Part shown: positions 1 through 5,271 of the stretch, piece by piece
How positions within the stretch are numbered: position 1 is the stretch's first letter
How the letters are laid out: each line of letters opens with the position of its first letter
Origin: Chloroflexota bacterium
GTDB taxonomy: Bacteria; Chloroflexota; UBA11872; VXNJ01
DNA length: 6,018 bases
Direction of reading: 5' to 3'
NCBI GenBank assembly: GCA_026708165.1
Contig: JAPOVO010000503.1
Coordinates: 1 to 6,018, forward strand
Translations under genes and position numbers: made by a program
Notes under the pieces: generated by a model
What the model was told of the DNA's origin: nothing
What the model saw: only the letters and a program-made list of their open reading frames with translations
The model's database searches: none

Positions 1-1
1 A

Positions 2-463
2 AAATTTGAACGTATAAACACTCCGGGAGGTGAAAGCACCACTATTTGCAAGCTTTCCGATCGATTCGGGCTTACCCGAGCGATTCGGGAGCGAACTCTT
101 GCGGGGATGCCTCTGTGGGGGACGTGCGCGGGCATGATCTTCATGGCGAAAGACCTGGGCGCGCACCGCCAGTCAATGCTGCAATTGATGGATATAAGCG
201 TGGAGCGCAATGCGTTCGGCGCGCAGCTCGACAGTTTCGAGACCGATTTGCCGATAACCGTGTTAGGCGACGAGTTGTTTCACGCCGTGTTCATACGGGC
301 CCCGGTCATCGAGACCGTAGGAGCGAGTGTGGACATACTGTCTACGCTGAAGGATGGCCGTATCGTAGCGGCGGAACAGGAGAATCTTCTAGCTACGGCC
401 TTTCACCCGGAACTGACCGACGATCCCCGTTTTCACGAGTATTTCGTGGACAAGATCGGCTGA
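2..463 (+). CDS. pdxT: Pyridoxal 5'-phosphate synthase glutaminase subunit PdxT (5'-truncated)
   Basis: This is the class I-type glutaminase half of PLP synthase. It hydrolyses glutamine and channels ammonia to PdxS, which builds pyridoxal 5'-phosphate from ribose 5-phosphate and glyceraldehyde 3-phosphate in the cytosol. The frame is open from base 2, so the first roughly 40 residues of a usual 190-200 residue protein lie outside the window; 153 residues are visible. Diagnostic motifs are PGGESTTI (visible residues 8-15), the nucleophile elbow GTCAGM with the catalytic Cys at codon 125-127, the FIRAP motif typical of PdxT, and HPEL near the C-terminus, whose His (404-406) and Glu (410-412) complete the triad. 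All catalytic residues are intact, so the enzyme is probably active. pdxS is expected just upstream but cannot be seen. The next gene begins 18 nt after the TGA, in the same frame. The family assignment is very secure. Confidence 0.96.
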   Translation, partial: KFERINTPGGESTTICKLSDRFGLTRAIRERTLAGMPLWGTCAGMIFMAKDLGAHRQSMLQLMDISVERNAFGAQLDSFETDLPITVLGDELFHAVFIRAPVIETVGASVDILSTLKDGRIVAAEQENLLATAFHPELTDDPRFHEYFVDKIG

Positions 464-481
464 TGCCGGTCGCCGCTCGCA

Positions 482-1483
482 ATGGGTCACATGGCTAGAA
501 AGTCGCGAATTTGGGACGTTCCGAGCGTAGTCAGATCGTTCGTGCTCTCGCGCAACGGCGTCGTCGGGATCGTGCCTCCGTCTGGAAGTCTGATGCCCGG
601 TTTGATCGCGGCGGCGTCGGCGTTGCCGGTAGTATCGGCGAGGTATCAACCTTACATCGCCACGGACAGCGACAGGCTGGGGCTCGCACTGGCGCGGCCT
701 CGACGCGAATCGGACCAGCTCGATCTGGCATGGCTGCTGGTTCGGGCACGCAGCGGCTCGAGCGTGAACGGCCAGGTTCCCCGAGCTGAGGACGAGACGC
801 GAATCGTGTCAGACTTGGTCCAGGCTATATGCCGGGACGCTGTTGAGTCCGGGATGGTGAGCGTGTTCGCTCGAATTCCCGAAGAGTGTGCGCATCTCGA
901 GGTATTCCATAAACTGGGATTCACGGTCGTCGTACGCGAGCACACATATATGCGGGCCACGACGGATGCCCCCAAGCCGGACAGGCTTGCGAGTCTTCGC
1001 CGCCAGGTGGGACCGGATGCGTGGAGCGTGCAGCAGCTTTACCGGGCTTGCACTCCGGTTTCCGTACAGACAGCCGAAAACCTTACGAGCAGGACGTGGG
1101 AGCCGCCACGCCGTCGATTTGCCGGTGCACGTGGGGCCCCCGACTCGGACAGCTTCGTGGTGGAGAGCAAGCACGGGATCATCGGCTGGCTACGGATCGA
1201 TAGGGCGCACGACGAGCCGTATCGCATATCGCTGATGGTCCAGCCGGGAAAGCAAGAAGTGGTCCCGCGGCTGGTGGACTTCGCGCTGAATTGCCTAAGA
1301 GACTATCCCGGCCAGGCCGTAGTAACCTCGGTGCGCGATTATGAAAGCGGCGCCATAGCGGCGCTTGAGCGGAGCGGTTTCAAAGCCATATACGCGAGAA
1401 TCTTGATGGTACGAAACCTGGGGATTCGATTTGCGGACAAGGTGAAGGCTCCGGCATTGGGACGGCGGCGGGTTCCAAATTGA
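482..1483 (+). CDS. GNAT-like two-half protein, substrate unknown
   Basis: A 333-residue soluble protein that I place only loosely, in the GNAT acyltransferase-like fold. Two stretches look like the end of a GNAT domain: FHKLGFTVVVREHTYM (about residues 142-157) and ALERSGFKAIYARILMV (about 294-310). Each has the '(F/E)xxxGF' helix followed by a beta strand, which suggests a tandem arrangement. Before the second, residues 225-260 give strand-like segments (FVVESKHGIIGWLRI, then YRISLMVQPG). The canonical acetyl-CoA loop (Q/R-x-x-G-x-G/A) is not evident in either half, so catalysis is uncertain. No signal peptide or membrane segment is seen. The start could be ATG 482 or ATG 491; neither has a clear Shine-Dalgarno sequence, and I kept the longer form. 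It lies between pdxT and the ATPase with 18-nt gaps on both sides, consistent with one operon. Its function is unknown. Confidence 0.62.
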   Translation: MGHMARKSRIWDVPSVVRSFVLSRNGVVGIVPPSGSLMPGLIAAASALPVVSARYQPYIATDSDRLGLALARPRRESDQLDLAWLLVRARSGSSVNGQVPRAEDETRIVSDLVQAICRDAVESGMVSVFARIPEECAHLEVFHKLGFTVVVREHTYMRATTDAPKPDRLASLRRQVGPDAWSVQQLYRACTPVSVQTAENLTSRTWEPPRRRFAGARGAPDSDSFVVESKHGIIGWLRIDRAHDEPYRISLMVQPGKQEVVPRLVDFALNCLRDYPGQAVVTSVRDYESGAIAALERSGFKAIYARILMVRNLGIRFADKVKAPALGRRRVPN

Positions 1484-1488
1484 GCGCC

Positions 1489-1495
1489 AGGTAGG
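1489..1495 (+). promoter_or_regulatory. Shine-Dalgarno-like AGGTAGG ahead of a CTG codon
   Basis: AGGTAGG lies in the 18-nt gap after the GNAT-like gene. It ends 6 nt before CTG 1502, which is in frame with the ATPase. This is normal ribosome-binding spacing and is the main reason for proposing CTG as the initiator. It could be chance. Confidence 0.4.
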
Positions 1496-1501
1496 CCGTC
1501 T

Positions 1502-3073
1502 CTGAAAGCTGCTCGTATCGAATCTACTCATCATGTCGCTGAGACCGACGCAGCCGAGCTCGACGCGCTGCTGGGAGTCCTGCCCGATGCGGTCGCCGAG
1601 TCCATCCGAGGACAGCCTGACAGCGAAGACCTGATCGAAATCGTTCTCGATCTGGGGCGGCGCCCCGTGGCACGGTTCCAGTCGGGAGAGATCGAGCTAG
1701 GGATGTGGGAGGTCGACTACCAGACGCTTGACATGGTCGTGGAGGCGGTTGGGGAGTTCAGCGACGACAACCGCGCCGGCATCGCCCGCACGCTGCACCG
1801 TATCTCGGCCATTCGCAACAGATCGGGGAACGTGGTCGGTCTCACGTGCCGGCGTGGCAGGGCGATCTACGGGCGTGTCGAGATCATCCGCGACCTGGTT
1901 GAGTCGGAGAAGAGCATCCTGCTCCTGGGAAGGCCCGGCATAGGCAAGACGACCATGCTTCGCGAGGTTGCGCGGGTAGTTGCGGAAGACCTGAGCAAGC
2001 GGGTCATCGTCGTCGATACGTCCAATGAAATCGCGGGCGACGGCGACATTCCGCACCAAGGCATCGGCAGGTCGCGCCGAATGCAGGTCGCGTCACCGCA
2101 TCTTCAGCATCGCGTGATGATCGAGGCGGTAGAAAACCACATGCCGGAGACGGTAATCATCGACGAAATCGGCACGGAGCTGGAGGCTGCGGCGGCCCGC
2201 ACTATCGCGGAACGCGGCGTTCAACTCGTGGGCACAGCGCACGGGAACACGCTGGATAACCTTCTCTCGAATCCAACTTTGTGCGATCTGGTCGGGGGCG
2301 TCGAGTCGGTGACTCTGGGCGACGGCCAGGCCAGGCGCTGGGGTACGCAGAAGTCGATCCTCGAGCGCCGGGCGGCGCCTACTTTCGACGTCCTGGTCGA
2401 AATCAAGGATCGCGACCGGATCGTGGTGCATCGGGACGTTGCGGCTTCGGTCGACTCACTGCTGAGACGTGAAAGCGTTTTGACGGAGGTGAGGACCCAC
2501 AAGGACGGAAAGATCGAGGTCGAACTGGAGTACTCGGATATAGACGAGCCGGAAACTCTCACGTCGCTTAGTCCTCCCACGCCGCCGAACGCGCGCTCAG
2601 GTCCAATGCGCATATATCCCTTTGGAATCAACCGCAAACGCCTGTCGCAGGCGTTGAAATCGCTGCGCCTCGACGCCGAGATAGTCGATGGTCTGGACAA
2701 CGTAGACGTGATGCTCACGCTGCGCAGCTACTATCGCAAGCGCCCCGGGCAGCTTCGCGAGGCCGAAGAGCGCAACGTGCCGGTGTACGTTTTGCGCAAC
2801 AACTCGGTGGCTCAACTGGAGACTTGCCTGGCGAGCGTCTTCGAGATGCACGTTGCGGTGCCGCCGAGCGATCCGATAGCCGAGGCAGAGGCGGCAGCGC
2901 GGCAAGTGCTGGAGACGTCCGAGACGGCCGAGCTATGGCCCGCGGACTCGTTCACGCGCCGTTTGCAGCATCAGATCGCCGAGCGCTATAACCTGAACTC
3001 AAGGAGCTTTGGAAGCGGCCCGAAGCGCAGAGTGCATCTTTCCAAGCGCTTACCCTGGCGGAGGCGATCATGA
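1502..3073 (+). CDS. Ycf45/SpoIIIAA-like AAA ATPase with C-terminal R3H domain
   Basis: A P-loop ATPase of the family that includes cyanobacterial/plastid Ycf45 and resembles sporulation protein SpoIIIAA. It ends in a single-stranded nucleic acid-binding R3H domain, so it is probably a cytosolic nucleic-acid-associated ATPase; its exact role is not established. Numbering from CTG 1502 (523 residues): an N-terminal conserved region (about 20-120, including LIEIVLDLGRRP and DDNRAGIARTLHRISAIRN), Walker A GRPGIGKTT (143-151), VDTSNEIAGDGDIPH (171-185), Walker B TVIIDEIGTE (217-226), sensor-like GTAHGNT (244-250), a linker, then the R3H with RRLQH (486-490) and a basic tail. No ATG, GTG or TTG lies in frame between the upstream TGA (1481-1483) and GTG 1667. 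Starting at 1667 would delete conserved sequence, so CTG 1502 is proposed. Its stop overlaps the tmk ATG by 4 nt (ATGA). Family certain; start uncertain. Confidence 0.9.
   Translation: MKAARIESTHHVAETDAAELDALLGVLPDAVAESIRGQPDSEDLIEIVLDLGRRPVARFQSGEIELGMWEVDYQTLDMVVEAVGEFSDDNRAGIARTLHRISAIRNRSGNVVGLTCRRGRAIYGRVEIIRDLVESEKSILLLGRPGIGKTTMLREVARVVAEDLSKRVIVVDTSNEIAGDGDIPHQGIGRSRRMQVASPHLQHRVMIEAVENHMPETVIIDEIGTELEAAAARTIAERGVQLVGTAHGNTLDNLLSNPTLCDLVGGVESVTLGDGQARRWGTQKSILERRAAPTFDVLVEIKDRDRIVVHRDVAASVDSLLRRESVLTEVRTHKDGKIEVELEYSDIDEPETLTSLSPPTPPNARSGPMRIYPFGINRKRLSQALKSLRLDAEIVDGLDNVDVMLTLRSYYRKRPGQLREAEERNVPVYVLRNNSVAQLETCLASVFEMHVAVPPSDPIAEAEAAARQVLETSETAELWPADSFTRRLQHQIAERYNLNSRSFGSGPKRRVHLSKRLPWRRRS
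3060..3064 (+). promoter_or_regulatory. Ribosome binding site of tmk (GGAGG)
   Basis: A perfect GGAGG lies 5 nt before ATG 3070, inside the last codons of the ATPase gene. It fixes the tmk start at the ATGA overlap (3070-3073) and indicates that the two genes are translated from one message, possibly by termination-reinitiation. Confidence 0.75.
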
Positions 3074-3771
3074 GGCAGGGTTCGAATTCGCACTCTGGAT
3101 TCTTCGTGGTGTTCGAAGGGCCGGACGGCGGGGGGAAGACGACGCAAAGCGGCCGGTTGTTCGCGCACCTGGAGAAGCTGAATTACGAAGTCAAATGGAC
3201 GCGTGAGCCTGGCGGAACCGCGTTGGCCGATTTGATAAGAAAGGTCGTGCTACACGATACGACTCACGAGATATCTCCGCGAGTCGAAGCGCTGCTGCTT
3301 TCGGCGGCTCGAAGTCAGCACGTCGAAGAGGTGATCCGGCCCGCCCTGCAGGCGGGCCGCGTGGTAGTTTGCGACCGTTTCAAGTACTCGACGGTCGCCT
3401 ATCAGGGTGGCGGCTCAGGTTTGAATGTCGCGGACCTCGATGGGCTTAACGAGTTTGCGACTGACGGTCTCGATGCTGATCTCGTGATACTGCTCGACAT
3501 CGATCCCGCCGAGGGGCTGAGTCGTAAACTGCGGCTCGTGGGCGCTGGGGAATCGGAAACGAATAAGATGGAGCTTCGCGGGATCAAATATCAGGAGCGA
3601 GTTCGGAGGCGATTCAGGATGATGGCTAGCGAGTCTCCGGATCGATGGCTGATAATCGACGGAACCGGCGAAGCGGACGAAATCGGCGATGAAATCTCGC
3701 GCCGGGTCATGAAAGAGCTGGAGTCGAGGTCGATAGCTCCCGCGAGCGCAAGCACAGGAAGGCTCATCTGA
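3070..3771 (+). CDS. tmk: Thymidylate kinase (dTMP kinase)
   Basis: This enzyme phosphorylates dTMP to dTDP with ATP, an essential cytosolic step of dTTP synthesis. The 233-residue length is slightly above the usual 205-215 because of a short N-terminal addition and a C-terminal tail rich in Ser and Ala. Motifs in order are the P-loop FEGPDGGGKTTQ (15-26), TREPGGT (44-50), the DRF motif CDRFKYSTVAYQGGG (101-115) and the LDIDPAEGL strand (142-150). A LID region follows at about 151-182. The P-loop has no Arg, as in the type II (E. coli-like) enzymes. In the LID the common DR-x-E pattern reads NKME (165-168), and several nearby Arg and Lys residues remain. The ATG overlaps the ATPase TGA and has a strong Shine-Dalgarno sequence. 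The darA-like gene follows after 36 nt. In Bacillota tmk is likewise followed by yaaQ (darA). Identification is very secure. Confidence 0.96.
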   Translation: MRQGSNSHSGFFVVFEGPDGGGKTTQSGRLFAHLEKLNYEVKWTREPGGTALADLIRKVVLHDTTHEISPRVEALLLSAARSQHVEEVIRPALQAGRVVVCDRFKYSTVAYQGGGSGLNVADLDGLNEFATDGLDADLVILLDIDPAEGLSRKLRLVGAGESETNKMELRGIKYQERVRRRFRMMASESPDRWLIIDGTGEADEIGDEISRRVMKELESRSIAPASASTGRLI

Positions 3772-3807
3772 ACTCAAGGTTATGCGCGTCGAACCACGGA
3801 TTGCTCC

Positions 3808-4167
3808 ATGACCGCCGCTGACGGCAAGCAGACAGCGATCAAGCTCGTGATAGCGATCGTGCAGGACGAAGACGCGGATGTGCTGTCGGAATCGCTCATC
3901 GCGGAGAAGTACCGTCTTACCCGTATCAATACGGCGGGGGGGCTTTTGAGGCAGGGTAACGTATCGTTTCTGCTGGGCGTCGAGGAGGACCGGCTGGGAC
4001 AACTGCTGTCGATCATCCGCAGAAACTGCGTTACACGAACGCAGTACGTGAATCCGCTTCCGCCGATCATGGAGCCCGGGGAGTTTTACATGCCTTATCC
4101 GGTTGAAGTCCAGGTGGGCGGTGCGACGGTGTTCGTCTTCGACGTGGAGCGGTTCGAGCGGCTGTAA
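3808..4167 (+). CDS. darA: Cyclic-di-AMP receptor, DarA/PstA-type PII-like protein
   Basis: A small cytosolic PII-like signal protein of the DUF970/YaaQ family. Studied members in Bacillota form trimers that bind cyclic-di-AMP between subunits; the downstream partner is generally unknown. The 119 residues compare with about 109 in Bacillus, the difference being an N-terminal extension of about ten residues. The family pattern is clear: IKLVIAIVQDEDAD (11-24), YRLTRINTAGGLLRQGN (35-51), FLLGVEEDRL (54-63), RNCVTRTQ (72-79) and the signature YPVEVQVGGATVFVFDVERF (97-116). Compared with S. aureus PstA as I remember it, the ligand residues Arg26, Thr28, Leu37 and Asn41 match R36, T38, L47 and N51 here. 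Asn24 is replaced by K34 and Phe36 by L46. ATG 3808 is the only start codon in the frame after the tmk stop; its Shine-Dalgarno sequence is weak. It is the last gene of the run. Confidence 0.92.
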   Translation: MTAADGKQTAIKLVIAIVQDEDADVLSESLIAEKYRLTRINTAGGLLRQGNVSFLLGVEEDRLGQLLSIIRRNCVTRTQYVNPLPPIMEPGEFYMPYPVEVQVGGATVFVFDVERFERL

Positions 4168-4179
4168 GGGTGGCTTGCT

Positions 4180-4196
4180 CTCGGAATATTGCCGAG
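4180..4196 (+). terminator. Weak hairpin after darA, possible terminator
   Basis: CTCGG (4180-4184) and CCGAG (4192-4196) can pair around a 7-nt AT-rich loop, 12 nt after the stop of the darA-like gene. An alternative pairing GCTC/GAGC (4177-4180 with 4194-4197) overlaps it. There is no T-run afterwards, so an intrinsic terminator is doubtful. The position at the end of the operon is the main argument. Confidence 0.25.
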
Positions 4197-4216
4197 CTGC
4201 CCAATCGGTCTGGTCG

Positions 4217-4255
4217 CCTTGGAACCGGCTCCTCGATGAACGCCGCGGACCAAGG
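4217..4255. repeat. Inverted repeat CCTTGG / CCAAGG
   Basis: CCTTGG (4217-4222) and CCAAGG (4250-4255) are perfect inverted copies separated by 27 nt, and the segment between them is GC-rich. It could be an RNA stem or a chance match. Six base pairs with a long loop is weak evidence. Confidence 0.25.
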
Positions 4256-4383
4256 TTGCGCGAGTTGTCTTGGCTGGAAGTCCGCTTTTGCGAGGCTCTC
4301 CCTTAGGCTGGCGCCTTTGTGCGATTCGTCGGGACTGGGGGTTAGGTGGTACGGTGAACGTTCTGAGTCCGATTAGAGACCTT

Positions 4384-4390
4384 GAGGTGG
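4384..4390 (+). promoter_or_regulatory. Ribosome binding site of the isomerase gene (GAGGTGG)
   Basis: GAGGTGG matches the anti-Shine-Dalgarno sequence, with its GAGG core ending 6 nt before ATG 4394. This favours ATG 4394 over the in-frame TTG at 4382, which would place the motif inside the coding sequence. Confidence 0.7.
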
Positions 4391-4393
4391 AAC

Positions 4394-5212
4394 ATGAAGA
4401 AATCTAGCGACGAAGGTCTGTTTCCGGCTGACTGGGCGTTGGAGCGCCGTCTGGCGGCGCTGGCCGGGGCGGGATTCACCGGCATCGAGATGGATATTGG
4501 CGACGGCACGCTGCCGGTTGGCAGCAGCTCGGCGGAAATTGCGCAGTTTCGGAACCTGGTGGAGTCGCACGGCCTGGTCATTTCGGCGGGGCGCGGCGGC
4601 GGCATGGGGGCCGACTTGAGCAGCGCGGACGCGGGCGTGCGCTCGAAGGCTATCGAGACGGTCGAATGGTTTCTTAACGCGGTCAGCGAGCTTGGCACCG
4701 ACGCGGTGCTGATGGTGCTGGGTCATGTGACGGAAGAGATTCGCCACGATCAGGCCATCGACATAGCACGGAGTGTGGTGACGGAGATACTGCCCATCGC
4801 GGAGCGGACGGGCGTGCGTTTGTGCATAGAGCCGGTGTGGCCAAAGTTCGGAGGATCGTTCATCGAACCGCTGGGCCTGCGGGCCTTCATCGACTCGTAC
4901 GACAACGAGTTCGTGCGCGCGGATTTCGACGTTGGCACCGTGCTGGTCTGTGCGTATCCGCAGCACTGGATACGGATTCTGGGCAACCGCATCTACAGGG
5001 TCCACGTGAAGGACTTCAAGACGGGCATCGGGAACATTTCGGGATTCACGCACCTGCTTCACGGCGACGTACCCTGGGCGCAAGTGATGGAGGCGTTTCG
5101 GGAGATCGGCTACGACGGCTGGATCACTTGTGAACTTTCGCCGCTGCCGGGCGACCCGGACGAGGGGATCAGGGCGACTTCGCACGCGCTGGACCTCATA
5201 TTCGCGATGTAG
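4394..5212 (+). CDS. Sugar phosphate isomerase/epimerase, xylose isomerase-like TIM barrel
   Basis: A 272-residue protein of the AP endonuclease 2/xylose isomerase-like TIM-barrel superfamily. Members interconvert ketoses, epimerise sugars or act on related polyols, usually with a divalent metal. The C-terminal half carries the family pattern: CIEPVWP (144-150, metal ligand candidate E146), RADFDVGTVL (175-184, D179), the aromatic-rich YPQHWIRILGNRIYRVHVKDF (189-208, H204), and GWITCELSP (242-250, E247). The full Glu-Asp-His-Glu metal set thus appears intact. The HGDVPWAQVMEAFREIGYDG stretch (223-242) is typical of the last barrel helix. No signal peptide is present, so it is cytosolic. The substrate cannot be read from sequence. 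Related proteins are often annotated as L-ribulose-5-phosphate 3-epimerase-like or hydroxypyruvate isomerase-like. It appears to be transcribed separately from the upstream operon and converges on the dehydratase gene. Confidence 0.88.
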   Translation: MKKSSDEGLFPADWALERRLAALAGAGFTGIEMDIGDGTLPVGSSSAEIAQFRNLVESHGLVISAGRGGGMGADLSSADAGVRSKAIETVEWFLNAVSELGTDAVLMVLGHVTEEIRHDQAIDIARSVVTEILPIAERTGVRLCIEPVWPKFGGSFIEPLGLRAFIDSYDNEFVRADFDVGTVLVCAYPQHWIRILGNRIYRVHVKDFKTGIGNISGFTHLLHGDVPWAQVMEAFREIGYDGWITCELSPLPGDPDEGIRATSHALDLIFAM

Positions 5213-5218
5213 GACGGG

Positions 5219-5233
5219 CCGCCGGAAGGGCGG
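5219..5233. terminator. GC-rich hairpin between convergent genes
   Basis: CCGCC (5219-5223) pairs perfectly with GGCGG (5229-5233) around a GGAAG loop. Two G-T pairs could extend it outward (5217-5218 with 5234-5235). It starts 7 nt after the isomerase stop, and the dehydratase stop lies on the other strand at 5272-5274. There is no T-run on either strand. It may help end transcription in either direction, but this is inferred from position. Confidence 0.35.
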
Positions 5234-5271
5234 TTAGAAGCGGTACGTGAATGGGGCAGGCCGTATAAGGG

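Larger units (their letters stand above)
4168..4393 (+). other. Intergenic gap without a convincing gene
   Basis: These 226 nt separate the darA-like gene from the isomerase gene. Short open frames here have no family resemblance and no ribosome binding site. No tRNA-like TTC-loop/acceptor arrangement was found. Two inverted repeats are visible (listed separately). No pair of boxes close to TTGACA and TATAAT at 16-18 nt spacing stands out, so the promoter of the isomerase gene is not located. Confidence 0.6.

Noticed and set aside
46..498. Plus-strand open frame of 150 codons overlapping pdxT
   Set aside because: Out of frame with pdxT, whose catalytic motifs are intact. Its product is Arg- and Gly-rich with no recognisable domain.
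1533..1634. ATG 1533 as the start of a small gene
   Set aside because: The frame closes after about 33 codons and its product has no family features. It matters only as a possible start for the ATPase if a base is missing from the assembly.
1667..1669. GTG 1667 as the start of the ATPase
   Set aside because: It falls inside the conserved LDLGRRPVARF stretch. The preceding GGGGCGG looks like a ribosome binding site but encodes the conserved Gly-Arg of the family.
4382..4393. TTG 4382 as the start of the isomerase
   Set aside because: It adds only four residues and would place the GAGGTGG ribosome binding site inside the gene. ATG 4394 is better spaced.
4168..4393. Possible tRNA or small structured RNA in the gap
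   Set aside because: No cloverleaf, TTC-loop or paired acceptor ends could be built by eye; the inverted repeats are short.
4443..4461. Hairpin AGCGCCG / CGGCGCT near the start of the isomerase gene
   Set aside because: Seven base pairs within GC-rich coding sequence, about 50 nt after the start codon; explained by codon use and too far from the ribosome binding site to mask it.
4373..5185. Long open frame (270 codons) on the minus strand opposite the isomerase gene
   Set aside because: It mirrors the real gene, is rich in Arg, His and Ala without family motifs, and has no independent support. It is a by-product of GC-biased codon use.
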